Shown piece after piece: positions 24,101 through 38,500 of a DNA stretch of 64,000 nt. Made by a program: the position numbers and the translations under genes. Location: positions 16,074,437-16,138,436 of the forward strand of contig NC_088313.1 in assembly GCF_910592395.1 (NCBI RefSeq), written 5' to 3'. Position 1 is the first letter of the stretch. Each line of letters begins with the position of its first letter. The stretch is from Lineus longissimus (taxonomy: Eukaryota > Nemertea > Pilidiophora > Heteronemertea > Lineidae). Under the pieces are notes generated by a model that was not told the DNA's origin, did no database searches, and was given only the letters and a program-made list of their open reading frames with translations.

Positions 24101-26540
24101 GAGGCCGACAGGCTCAGCAAAGTGGAAGTCATCATCCTGAAGAAGAGCACATTTGGATGATTACATCTTAGTTATGATACAGGGTTTCTGTCTGGAGTCA
24201 ATATGCATTTGTTTTTAAGAATTTCCCCCCAAAAAACCATTCATAATTGCTGCCAGTACTAGATCAGTTATGTAGAATAAGGGTGTTTCCTAAACACTTC
24301 GGTTTGGGTCAGAAAAATCAAAATAATTAGACAGGAAGTGATAATCCCAAGAGCTAAACGACACATTTCCTTCCAATCAGACCAAAATAAAAAGTATATC
24401 CAATCAAATTTACTTCCATTCAAATTTGCTTCCTGTCAAATTTTAATGCCAACACTTCACTTTTTTCTTTAATTGAAAAAGGAAACGCCTTTTGTTAATC
24501 CTGATGATAATCCCTGAATTTTATTCATAATCAATACTAACCCCGAATTAAAGTATTTATAATCCAACAAATCATTTCCGATCAAATTCACATTGTTTAA
24601 TTTAAGTAATTTATAACAGTTAGTTTTTCACACAATTCAAATTTGTGAACCCTCAAGGTTGGACTGTTTTTTTTGCTTGGGTGCCCTCAGGAAAATTTCC
24701 TCAAAGTTGTTAATTAGGGAATAATAACCAAAATGAGCATTAATAGCCCATGGTCTGCTTGTGAAAAACAACTGATCTGAGGTAGAAATCTCCTGTCCTG
24801 GATGCTCCAGGATGTTCACACCCTGAGAATCAGATTGTTCTAATGAATGATCAAAGTCAAGTAATTACTCTGATGGCCCACCCTTTATCTTTATAAGGGA
24901 ATGCCTAATTGCCTAATTGCACTCATAAATTATCACATCAATACAATGGTATAGACAATTTCTTCTTCAACAAACAATTGGGAATATTCAAACACGTCTT
25001 TACGATGTCAGCCGAGCTGGATTATTTCACAGTTTTTACTTCAGAGATACATTGAATGAGTTTCTGTTCCTTTGATCATGATTACAATGTTAGCTTTTTT
25101 AATCAAACATATGAAAACAAACGGATTTGATACCCATACTTGTCACAAACTCTTTTAAAGAAGAGAAGACAGACGTCTCATCCATTTTGCAGTTTCCTTT
25201 TCCTTTTAGAGTTATAAGTTTGAAATCACCTGACTTGCAACACCAGTTCTCTATCAGCATATCCACTCAATTTGACCTCGGTAATCAGGACACCACTTTC
25301 AGTACAAGGGATGTCCATATTAACAGAGAGAAGCATAAACCCACATACCTTATCTTTCTCACAACCAAGACCACTATCCTGAGAATTCTCCTCCTCTTCT
25401 AACTGAAATCGGATTTTGTTGGTGGAATCTTGGAATGGCCGAGTCTCAAATCTTGATGACTCCTCCAATATTGAAGTAGGACTCATAAACGATGATAAGG
25501 GCTGAAATGATAAATTGTCTTGCAATTATGTATTTGATAGCATGGCTTTTTTACATCAGAATAGCACCACAGTCAAATAAGCATATCTACAACTGACTAT
25601 TTAATTTGCAAATATAAATAATGGTTTTGATAATTGTCACAGCTGGTTTGAAAAGAACCAGTCTAAGAATAGGCTTTTGTCTTAAAGCAGTACAACCCGG
25701 CCTACAATACCACCAATTACCAAGGTCTTGACCTGAGATCAACAACGGCAGGATGAGGCTGTGAAAAACGTCCTACTCAGTAAACAAAAACAGTTTCTGT
25801 GCTAAGAGGGTGTTGTTGATTTTTTCTATACTGAGCCTAGATAGGCAATATTTGATATAGGCTACGAAGGTATAAGACCACAGCCTGAACAAATACAAAC
25901 AATTTCATGTCAATAATATACAATATTTGTTCTCAAATGAAGTCACCGAAAAATGGCATAAAATAGCATGTAATATACTGAATGTTTCAAGTAGATAATT
26001 TTCAACTGATTAAAAGAGAATGCAGCCACTAGGAACAAGACAACTGACAGTGACATTCTGCTTGATTGATTTTTCAATTGAAGTAAAGTTGTCAATTACA
26101 CCAAGAGTTGATAAAGACTATAGTCTTTATATAATCTTGATTAGCTAATTACACCAATATATCAAAACGATATGTAGTCGCTAATTTATCCAGTAAAACA
26201 CAAACTGAAACTGTCAATACAGATCAGTTAGGATAATTCAACCAATGCAATCATCTCCAATAAACAAATGAACAGACAAGTTTTTCAAAATGCTGCAAAA
26301 AAGATGAATTATTTTAAGGAATAAAAGATTTCAACTTACCGCTTGTGACATGGACTTGACTCGTCTGAGACACGGGCGATACCTGGAGGAAATATCTGTG
26401 ATTAGTTCACCGAAATGGGTAAAGTTGAACTTAGTTCCAGGAGAGTCAGCGTTCAAAGCCTCGATGGGCGAGTAATCCATTGATGAGTGTTGGTAGGTCA
26501 GGGTTGTCGATGGTGCCGGAGTTGAGGTGATGTGTTCCAT
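18198..26540 (-). CDS. CDC25: CDC25 short isoform from an internal start (559 aa)
   Basis: The exon carrying [14 protein letters not shown] has a good acceptor at 26382 (CTCCAG) used by the long isoform, but its frame also stays open upstream to an ATG at 26540-26538. Starting there gives 53 new residues beginning [18 protein letters not shown], then joins all downstream exons, for 559 codons. It would keep the 14-3-3-type site (Ser about 276) and the catalytic site (Cys about 464) but lose SPVTNL and the CLDSP motif. A TATA-like box and CCAAT box upstream support a separate promoter. The isoform is inferred, not shown by transcripts. Confidence 0.6.
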
Positions 26541-29500
26541 GCTGATGACGAGACAGTTCTGATGCTAGTGTGAGCGAGCCGGTGAATTTATACAATCGAG
26601 GAGGAGTTGTTTGTTACAACTGAAACACAGGTTTCCGACTAAAAACGGCTTGGGTAAAGTCCGGCTGGGCCTCAGGAGCGTTTGATAAAGTGTTCAAAAT
26701 TCCAAAATGATTTGTATCCTTAGTGATATTGTTGAGCTTGGTCCACACTCGCAATGATGCTCCAAGCTCAGATTGACGTTGACTGTGCAGACCAAAACAA
26801 ACTGGGCCTATTTTATCCTCTGGGCTGCTCTCTCATTGGACGTGGCTATCCACACTTAATTAGGCCTAAGGTCCTATCAGGCTACCTCCAGCTTGTCAAT
26901 TAGGCCCTCATTAAGTTAATGATCATAGAAATAACAAACAATACACTACACAGAGATGGAGCTGTGATTATTGTTTTTACACTAATTACCATCTTAATTA
27001 CGTCTTTGCCTCATAGCCCCCTGCCTGCCTGACCTCAGGCCTCGGCTCAAGACCCCCACCTCCTCAGCGTCATGGTCCGTGCTCAAGCGTCTTTGCCACA
27101 AGCTGTGGAGTTGGGGACTCAAATCCTGACGACTCTACTCAACATGTGAATGGAGCTTAAATTGTTTATGCCATTATTTATCATAATAAATATTACTGGC
27201 AAAAAGAGGCAGGAATTTTACTTTAGTTTCTTATGATACTTCACAATCTAATTTCTATTGTCTAATTGATGATGTAAGTGGTCTCAAACAAATTCATCAA
27301 AAACCCAGTTTCTGGAATCAGATGAAATAGCATGTTGGGTCTTCATAAACATCATACCTTCTTTGAAGATCTTGATTTTCCTTTTCTTCATAATTCTTTG
27401 TTAATGCCTCAAATCTGAAAATACAGAAATGACAAATCTTTGAAATAAATTCGACGATGTTGTTTTAAATATCACGACAACCCCTTATCATTCTATCCAC
27501 CGAGTTTAAAGCTGTACCTTCATTTCACGATTTACAGTACATTTCCTTAAAACCTGAAATAAAAGCACTGTATCAGGTTTACTTTGATGGGAGGTTGGGG
27601 GGGGGGGGTATAAACTCTGAAAAAATGCTCAGGAACGACATTGATGTTGTTTTACTGCAGAAATGTGGTTTTTTTAAACATCTGTTATTTTTGTTTGTTC
27701 ATCTACAACTTAGTTTTACTAATTTTATTGACATTTTGTTATAGTTACTATTTACACTTTTACAGCTGTTTAGGATGGGAAAAAGCTGACCAATAGCAAG
27801 CCTTGCAACTGCCCACGCTTTGAATTGATAAACAAAAAAACAAAACTGCTCAAGCAGAAAAAATAATATGGGACATCACCAAAATTGTTCTTATCAATCT
27901 AGATAAAACTATACATAATGATAATCTTTACAACATTTATAATAGCCATTAATAGTTAAGCCCCAAAAGGACCCTCACACATTATTTCGAGGGGCTTAAC
28001 CCTTCACACATACACTGAAGTATATTGTCACATTTTATCCTATTTTGCCAGGATTAGGATTAATCAAGATGAAAGGGGTTAATAATTTCTAGCATTGTTT
28101 CAGAAAATCAGCCTTAAATGGTTGGGGAAACTGTGTAGACGGTGGATGTCATACACAGGTCTGTATATGGGGGGTATGGAGGGGGTAGGTTTACCTTAGA
28201 GGTGTGGACAGTAATCTCCTCGACAAGGATTCAGATATCCAGAAGTGGGGTACGATTAAAGGGATTAGGCAGTTTAAAGGGTCTCCATGTGGATTTCTTA
28301 TTCATGGACCAGATTAACCCACTGGGTAGCCACATTGGTTATTTGTTTCCAAATCTTCTGTTTTCGTAAACATTTGAGAGTGTGCTGGCTCTCAGGCGGA
28401 CATGGCATGGATGGCGAATATTCAAAGGGTCACTCAAATGGGAGGACAGGAATGGATTTGAAAATAAATATTCTGCCATATCTGATTGCGGGGTTAACTC
28501 GATGTACCGAGTGTGGAAAACAAAATATATATGTCCATCTTCACAAGTTTAATATAAAGTATCTCATTAGAAAACGGCAAGACTCTGCAAAGAGATGGGA
28601 TAAGGCAACAATTAGATTTTCTTCTACTGTGGAGCAATCAAACTTCAAAGGACCTCCATGTAAAAGATTGTGTGAAAAACATACCAAAATCATCAAAATG
28701 AGACATCAGTTTTCTTTGTTTCGACTCCAAGAAGAAAAACTTGATAATTGATTGTCTTGGGCAGTTTAGACTTAATTAGAACTTCAAAGACTTCAGTTAC
28801 AAGGATGCAACAAACTTCGAAGATGAACAAATCAAACAACTATATTAACAAGTTCGACTTAATTACAACTTCAAAGGCCGAAGACAATTAGCTACTTCAC
28901 ACTTGTTTATAATGGATACTGTAATTACAATTAATTGTCTCTGGATGAGATATTAAATGTTGCTCAATGCAACTTCAAAGTGCCTTGGTGTGGAAAACAA
29001 ATTAGACTGTGTCATCCATATGGTTTGGTTGACTTTGGTTTTAACTCTGAAAAGACAATAAAGAGACAAATTCGATAATTAATTGTCTCTGAGACAGAAA
29101 AAGTTTGGGATCATTTTGAACTTCAAAGCGGTCAGTTGCTAGGATGTTACAAACTTTGGTGATACATACAATTCGAAAACTTTGGTGTCAATGAACTTGA
29201 AACCATGAAAGACAATATTCACATATAATTGTCTCAAGGACCAGACCATGTTTTTAATCACATACGTCAATAAGATAAGTCAATATGTGCCAAGCATTTT
29301 AAGGAACCAACCCTTTCAATGAAGGGGACCCCTTAAAACAATTGGGCAAATTAAAAACAATACGGACGCACAACATAAACCAGGGTGTAACCCAATTTTA
29401 CAAAGCTCCATAAAATTCTCAATGCTCAATTACCCTGAAATCACAACCTAAATTTGCTGAGACAATCTCATAATTCTTGGTCCCATGTGTTTATAATGGG

Positions 29501-32500
29501 TCAAATATGTATGTCTTGCCTCAGCTGGTAAGCCCAGTCCCACCCAACTCCACCCAATATTTCTTTATGCTATACTAATTAACATGATTAAATTCAACCA
29601 TTCTAATTAACCATCTAATCAAAGTTGTTTTCGACTATAAAAACATCTCTAATATTTGATAGTTTACTTAGATGAATAGTTGAGAATTGTTAAGAAAACA
29701 ATGATATCATGATAAATTTGTAACTAATTATAGTACCTAACTACTAGAATCTAAAAACTGCATCAGCTTACTAATTAGCATGAGTAAATTAATGAGTTTA
29801 TCTAAGGGTAAATTGAAAATTGTGATGTTTTTATTGCACTTTTGAAATGTCTAGGATTCATTTGAAAATATGTTCTTTGTAAATTTTGTTGTGGCACAGC
29901 ATCAAAGAAGCCCAGCTTGTGACAAAGGCCAATTTGTAATTGAGTAAACTGTCTTATAATCAGTGTGATTTGACTCTGTACCAACATGGCTGTGTTTCTT
30001 TACTTGGAAGACGTATAGTAACATCCCCCCAAAACCTTTTTTTGGATGCTCCTACATGAATTAAGTACCTACACCTACTGACAACATCCCATCCACATAG
30101 CCAAGGAATGTTTGGAACTCCTGGAAGGTAGGAATTTCTATACTGGTAAGCTAGCATTTCTTACATTTTTGCATTTTGTGTTATAACATCCACCACTTAG
30201 ATATTTCAGCCATTTCAAAAATATCATATTCCCAGTTTATAAATTATAGGTTTGATGGAGAAATGTTGCCACAGATACTCAAGTACTAAAAATATTAATC
30301 AACAACTTTCTAAATCTTGTCATTTATTTCCTGGACGCCACTAATTAGTTATTGGCAATGTGACGTAAACATTTTTGTCATTCACTCAAATTCAGTGACA
30401 CCTCAATGGCGGAGACAGAGGAAATGTCTAATTTGCCTCATTGGTGGCAACCACAGCCCGGGCCAAAACCAAGGGTGGCCTGTACTTGGCATAAACATCA
30501 TTTTAGACCACTCAAACCTTATTTACACCTCTGCAGATTTCAGGTCTCCCTTGAGTAACTGTTGTCTTTTGCCTGGTTGAGTTTTGAGGGTTGCTTGGTC
30601 CAATCCTAAGGACACTGTCTGAGTCTGCGTATGACCCCGGCCTATGGGCTCTCCATTGTTTCAAAACATCATCGACACCTTTTTCATTTGACTTGAGTTC
30701 CCAGCTTGCTTGCTTTGAGAGATGCTTGGTCCAATCTTTCACCAAAAGGGACATCATGTCTTTGTACATAAACGTGTGACCCCTTGCCTCCCTAGGAGGC
30801 CCAGACTTGCCATAAACATCATATTGGACAACTCAAATTCATGGACACTTTCGGTAGGTGTTTGCCTTGTAGATGGAGGAGTAATGTGAAGTTCTGAGAG
30901 ACGCTTGGACCAATCTTAAGCTGGGAGGACATAAAGTCTAGGTGTGACTGGGACAAAGGACAATAGATGTTACCAGTGATGTAGACAAGGATTTAAACTT
31001 ACAGTGTACAACTGTAGTTGGTGTTTGTTTTATAGTTGGTGCACGCTTCCTCCACAGAGGGTATAAACATTGCCAGTCTTTTTGAGGGGGTCCCAGGGCA
31101 GCTTTGGCAAGGAAGATTTAACCACCATACATCCATGGCCAGGGGTCCTTGCCATGGACTGGCCAAATAAACAACTTCGCCCCAGCCCACATCACAGACC
31201 CTGGATCTACAAACATGTCCGCTTTGTTCACAAATTTATACACATGGGCGGTGGAAGTCAACAAAAAACAGGTGTAAATTGTCCTGATAATAAATGCAAT
31301 ATTTCCCATTGTATTTACTTGCTAATCACCCAAGGGCTGTGTCCTCCCACCCAGAGCTAACTCTCTTGTCTCAAACATATGGCTCATTCACATTATTTCT
31401 GTGTTATTTTGAATTTGCCAACCGAATGCCAAGAGATAATAGGTTATTACAATATTTGCGTGGATTTGTTGAAGTCAATAAGAATAGAAAATGTAAGGTC
31501 TCAAAGATTTGAATTGATACTATGGGGCCGTGACAGATGGTGGACCCAAGGACAAGTTTATTGACATTTTGATTGATTGCATACAAAAACTGAAAAAGTG
31601 TGCAAAAATTGCCAACAAGTCCCAAAAAGACGACAGGGAATGAATGAAACACTTTGAAAATATGGCAAAAGTTGAAATGCTAGAAAGATTGACGATATGT
31701 ATAATGGGCCGATTAAGACAGGAGATATGAAAGGTTTGCGATTATAGAGCCTTGTGTGTCAAGATGCAAAATAGCAAGCGATGCCACCAATTGTTTTTTT
31801 CAGTTATAATAGTTCTCCACCACGCCACCAGATGGGAGCACCAAACACCTGATCCCAAAACATATTTTTCACAGGTCGTTGCACCCTCTTCAAATTTGAA
31901 TACCAGGTGCCTGCTAGAACAAAAGCATGATCACAAGCGGAAAAGTGTACCATCTGTTCCAAACAAGTGACAATTCTTTGTCAACAGACGGGCCTGTTCT
32001 TTCAGGGGTGCTTCACAAGTGGCAAGAAGAATACAGTGTCTCCTTTTGTGGTGATGCTGAATGATATTTTTGAAGTGTCATCATTGGAACATAGGCATCC
32101 TATTCATGATTGTCTTTGTTTTAGAGAATCATTAAACAGCACTGGCAGATAGAACAAATGACTTTGAGACAACAACATCTGTATGGTCTCATCCACCCAT
32201 TGCGCCTGATCTAAAAGTGCTGGCAGTCTTTAGTTTTCTAATCAAGGGTAGACCAATAATGTGGACCAAAACCAAGATGCTTTTTATTGCCGACCAGCAA
32301 TCTAAGATCTGTGGTTCAAATCTAAGTCAAGGCAACTAGATTTTCTATGTTCTGCTTCTATACACGATATCTTTTGGTTCAATCAGGAAGTTGTAAACTT
32401 TTTTCTTTGACAAAAGTCTTCCAACCAACCCTCGGGTGTTCCTGAAAGCTTGCCCTTGACCAGTGCAACCCCCTCATTTATTTCCTGTAGATAACAATCA

Positions 32501-35500
32501 ATATATGATAAACCCAAATTAGATCTTCCAGAAGAGATCTTCTACCGTCGCTCAAGTGGCCCAGAAACTGTCACAGCAACAGAAAACCTGTCTTCCTCGC
32601 TGAACTTTTCCTCCCGTGTCAATGCCAGAGCAATTCAGCGTCCTCGGATACCAGACAGATCGGCCCTCCTTGGCCACAATAGATGAACCTGTTCCGTGAT
32701 ATTTATCCTTAAGAAATCAACCTGTTGTCGGTGATAACCTGCTTAGGGTTTAAAGATGCGGAACAGGTCATCCAGGAATTAGAATGCGAGGGTCGGAAAA
32801 GACAAAACCTCTTTCAGTTTTGTTCCATCTCAAGTTGACAGCAGCATTAGTACATTTGTAAGAGATATTGTCCGTAAAATTATGAATTTCATCGTTTTTG
32901 GGGTCAATTTCCTTTGGAAAAAGGACTTCCTGTAGCCAGGCAGGTCGAGGGAACAAACCGAGCGCAGCCATTCATGAAGTACATGATAGATGAAATTGCC
33001 ATACACAATGCCTGAATAGAAGAGAACCTGTCCCCCTGGATATTTTGGTACAGGTGCCTGCGAGAATAGAAAGGAACTGTGATAAATTCAGCTATCCGCT
33101 AGTTGCTGCCCAAGAAAATAGACTAGGGGTTCTATAAAAGCACCATTCATTTGCTTTATTTGGTCGCTCCAGGCATGATTTTATGGAGCAGTAGAGTTCA
33201 CCGTCAGAGCACACCTTCTGGTGGTATCAGTAGTAAAACCAATACAGTTTCTAGTCCGTCAGTTTTAGAAGATAAAGCGTTGTTTATTTTCAAAACTTCT
33301 CAGGGAATCTTTCAAATTATTTTACCTTCTGAAGAAGTAGAATTCTGGTTCAAATTACGTGTAGTTCCGGCGATCACTTTTGGTCACCACAGAAACGCCA
33401 TTCTAAGTTGACAATATCAGGCAATCAGTTTTGTAGGAGGAAACCAGGCAACCCGGCAAGAAACCTATGCTGTAGAACTAGAAGAGAGTCATTATTATAG
33501 TGGGGAGTCAAACCCAGGACCTCAGAAGTAACAGGCGAAGAATATTGTCCGTGTATCATGTACAGACATTTCTAGTTAACTAATTGTTCTGCAGGTGGCT
33601 CTACTGGTATTTCAAGGAGGGTACATGTATTCATGGACATCTTGACCTTCAATACTTGGAGTCTGATGTCAAAGCAGACTCAACCGACAATACCTCCGAC
33701 AGGAACCCACAAACCTCTTGATTTTCAATATTTTTAGCTATAGTTGAACCTCCCTTAGTGGACGCGACGCCAAGGAGTACATGCTGAGAGCTTCTGACAA
33801 CTTTCGCCATAGGCTTGAACGAATTTACCTTACAGTATGGAAGAAAAAGACAGTGTCCATGCAACATTCCGTTGAAATAATTAACCCCCACACCTCTTCA
33901 TTTTCGTTACTCGAAATTCAAGTACTTCTGGTTGAAGCCGCCAGTATTTGAACAGTGTTCCCCCTATCACAATCACAATATACCCCCAGGCAGAACATCT
34001 CACAGTCAAGGGGCAGTATAAATACATTCTATGTACTCTTCACAACGTTCTATTATGCTTGTCATGAATGTGGCCCCACCGCTGAATATCACGAGTTCAA
34101 TGCAACAATTGAGAATCTCAGATGCTGAACTAAAGTACCATGGCTGCTGTCTCTGAAGTACTATTCACGTCAGACAAAGCCCGAAGTAATACGGGTGAAG
34201 GATAGGGGAATTTTACTGGTGATATTACATATCATCATCAATTTGTTAACCATAACCCATTTCTGTCCGATATGAAGACATTGTCAATTTGGGGTTGAAT
34301 CAACCAGTATTGTTTGATCTGTATCCTAGCGACACATCTAGAATCTGGAATTGGGGTGTATTTCGTCATTCTTGTGTCTGGCCGAGATACTCAGTGGAGC
34401 ATTAAAAAGAAGGTGCACGGACAATACTTTGTCAATAGTTTTGAATCAGCAATGCTCATTGACAGTCACAGTCCTACCCCAGGTTGTTGTCACAGCAGTA
34501 GACCTTAACCCCCTCTGAACCACTGGGAATAGAAAATGTGATCTCATTCAGGCTGCAATTTTGCCTCCCAAGGAAATCTCATGCCGCATTGGTATTCAAG
34601 TGACTAAAGTTTTCAAAACGTTTTGAAACTTTTCTTGACCACTGCAGCACATCCTCCTGGTCCCTCACCTTCACAGTACTAATGCGACAGACAGAATTTG
34701 TGCATACTGAGACAGCTTGCAACAAAATCAGTTGAGACAAGGCTTAAGAGCTGGTCTTAGCTCTTGAAAAGATTGAGAGTAAAGAACATCATACGCCTTA
34801 AAATGTGTACTTGGATAACTGACTAGGGAGTTTGCTGGCGGGTCTTGAAGGCAAGAATACTAGTACATGCTCCCTGCGGAGGGCTTCTCCATCATGACAC
34901 CACAGTTGATGAAGCCAAGTGAACAAGCCGACATCGGAAGCCATTTTCAAGGAGCAAAGCTCAAACCGGTTCTATCAAGAAGCTCTGCGTCTCATCCAAA
35001 ATTGCCAGACTGCCACCCACTTATCAAACCGAGCGTGAAAAGTATATCACATACTATCTACAAATACATAAACATCAAGAATGTTTCGTGTACAGTTGCC
35101 AGGTCTGTTGGCTTGGTAACTGCTGTCACCAACCATGACGGCACCAACTTCTTTTGTATTTTGTACCAATGATACAAATACACAGAGACGGCCAAGGAAT
35201 GGTTGTTGAATAGATTACGTTCTGGATGGCGCACTATGAAAACTGAAGGCACTGGCCTGGAAATACCCAATGCATGAATGTATTAACTTCAAGCGCAAAG
35301 TAAACTAGTTGGTTCAAGGAAAGATAAACGTTTCATTGGCCAGATGACACCTCAAGTTTAAACATTGGAACCCTGACTACTTCAAAGTTTTTGCATCAAC
35401 TTAGTTTCGCTTGAAACAACAAACCAGACCTTAACTGAAATTTGTGTCCCCTTGCTGATGGACATCACTCTCAAACACTGAATCACATTTTCATTTGCAA

Positions 35501-38500
35501 CTGACAACTGACAACGGCCAATCTCTACTCTAGAGATAAGCAATGATAACCTTTTCTACTTTTCTGTGAATATCTCTCATGTCATATCAGAAAGAATATG
35601 TTAGTTCGAATGAAAATTGAAAGAGCTGCCATGAATCCTCATTAGGGACAGCAATGCACACGACAACCTCATTCATCAATAGAAAGTCATGTGTCAACTG
35701 AAAGACTATGGCCAAAGGCAAGACCGACCCCCAAAAAACGAAACCCTTGTCTCATGTGAATGGAGAAGAGCAAGAATTTCCTGCTCAATATTCAACCCTA
35801 CTAATATGTTTGGACCCATCCTACTGGGGGCTATGATTATGAATATGTCTAAGACCAGAGGGGGACAGGGTGAAGCGAAGGTCAAACCCTGAAGAAGGGC
35901 CAAACTTGGAAAGGAAACGATGCCTCGCACGATGAAGTGACCCTTTTCATAACCTACTAAATTTATGAATTTCATGATGAGAGGGTCGAAAGGGATTTGA
36001 TTTGCTTCATTATTCTGCCTGGGGTATCTATATTCAGGCTAAAATTATCTGAGAGGGTTCGATGGTCAACTATTATTAGGAGATGTCACCTGGCCGTCTG
36101 CCTTATTTAGGCGGAGAGAGATTCGGACACGAGGTGAAACATCGGTTAGTTAGGGTCAAACCAAGATGGCTGCCAATGATGGATGCATGGAGTCAACCTT
36201 TAGCGTCATCTGAATCAATCTCAAAATAGAGTGATCTTTTATTTAGGGAATTCCTCCAAGATGGCAATGAAATTATAAGATGAGTATGATACTGAGAACT
36301 AAATCTTCTATGATTTCCTTCTGGTGACAAAGTGCTTAGAAAAGCTTGGCATGATGCCATTTTCTGGTTCCAGCCAGGTTTGGTTGCTTTATAGCTTTAG
36401 CTTTCTTTTTGAAGACAAAGTCACAACCATGTCCTCATTGAGTCTGGGTTGGATAATATCACCACCTCGCCAATGAAATTCTTGTGGCCTAAAGATTTAA
36501 CAGAAATAAATTTCAGGTAATAGTCGCATGATTTAGATGTTAAATAGGCCAGAGGCAGCTCAGCAAACTTAGGATTTCCAGGTTGGATTAGCTCCATCTG
36601 CGTAGGAACCAGAGCTATTTCTAGAGGTGCCAGACCATCCTGTCAACCAATTCAGGTTAGCAGCCACTTTTATCAGTCAAAGCCTTGCATTTATTCAACC
36701 CCTCAATTTATCACACGTCCCTTCACAAGGCCGGCGCTGATAATTTCTAAGTTCACACTTTTAGGTAGGGTTCTGAATTGGGTCTATAAGTGTGTCAAGC
36801 ATGGCTGAGTTCTCCTCCTGACAACAGAGAGCAGGAGAATTTCATTTAATACCAAGCATACAGATGAGTTTGGTTTATGGCGGATTTATGAATTTTTTAT
36901 TACCTGGAACAAGGTCGCTGGGTAAGTTTCCTGAGAGGAACAAGTTTGACTGCTGAATAACGAAAGGTTATAAAACAGTTTTCAATCATACCAGGCTGCA
37001 TCCCTGACCATTCAAAAACAGGATAATGAAAGTGTTAACCATTTAGATTTTGGTACAGTGACACACCCAACCAAAATTTAGGTAGAGCACACTAAATGCC
37101 ATTAACACATTTTTTAAATCCTTCAATAAACAATTTTTACAGGTTATCTTGTAAAGAGCAGGGTCACATTTCCCTCCGATTGCATGACTGAACAGCATCA
37201 TACCCCCAGGATCCAGTAGGCGGGAAAATCATGCAGCACATACTGAGAGGACGACTGACAGTCAACCATCACGAAATCCTAAAGGCAACATGATCATTGA
37301 GAACGCCAGCAGCAAAATAATTACTAAAGGGAGGTAATTAGCACAGACGCCACCCATCGCACATCTGTTTAGCTCTCCACAGTCCCTGAACATTGTGGTC
37401 AGAGGACGGGTCACCTCGAAGGTCAATTTGACCTATTCTACACACGAGGTAACATGCATCAATGAAAGGTTTGATGCATTCTGATGGTGAACACTGAAAT
37501 GATTTAAAATTTAGATGGAAGATGAGAAAACTTTGACTATAGTTTCATTTTGGCTTAATCACAGTGTACATTTATGCGTATGAAAGTCTTGCAAAGTTGA
37601 TGAAGTGACATTTTGGTTTCATCTTAAGTTCTTTGTACCTTCTTGAACTTCAAACAATATCATAACAGAGGTAATCAAAGTGAACTTAGGGTGAAAAATG
37701 GACTGGGAAGTGGTCGCAGCCAGTTCACCCAGAGGTGAATACCACTTAATCACCCATGGGCAAAATTTGGCGGAGGAAGGGAGGCATGAAATTTTAAGAT
37801 TCAATATAATCTTAAATGCAAATCCTGGAGGCTGGCCGATTGTTCATATCATAGGGGGCCTTTTCAGGCTTAGGAATATTTATAAATACTCTGGAAGAAT
37901 GGGTGAAGTGTGACAAGAAGTTAGCACTTGAAACAAGTGAAAGGTTCTCCAACATTGTGGTGGGACTCTTCCTTGAGAGACACGCAGGAAAGTTTTCTTG
38001 ATCAGGAGTCTTGGTTCTGGACAGAATGACTGGGACTGAGAGTTCAGTTGTTGCACTGTAAACTCTCTCACTCACTCTCTGTATGACCTCGGGCAAGTCG
38101 CTTGTCCTTGGCGGCAATTTCTTTCTGATCCTCAAACCTGACAGGAAGTGAGATAATTCAGGTCATCTTTGAGGAGCTGATCTGCTGAAGAGCTACAAAT
38201 CCTCATCTTTTGACTTGAGATCTTGATCTGCTGAATCCCTTATAAGTTCAGTCCAGCTAAACCCATATTATTTTAAACAATTCTTTCAAGCACAGGTGGG
38301 CTTTTGACTAAAAGTCAAGCATGAAATGCTTTTAGTACATAAGACTAAACGAAGGCCGTTATTAGATTAAGGCATGTGCTGGTATTTTACTGGTTTTGAT
38401 AAGTTCAGCTGGCAGTATACATGCAACCCATTGCTGATCTGATTTATCATATTTAAGGGGTCAAACACGGCCAAGGGCCCAAATGGAACTTAATTCGTGC

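Noticed and set aside
26109-26131. Perfect palindrome ATAAAGACTATAGTCTTTAT
   Set aside because: Short, AT-rich and isolated in an intron; could be chance, with no supporting context.
33490-33540. Minus-strand GGTTTGACTCC B-box-like sequence
   Set aside because: No A box at the right distance and no acceptor-stem pairing.
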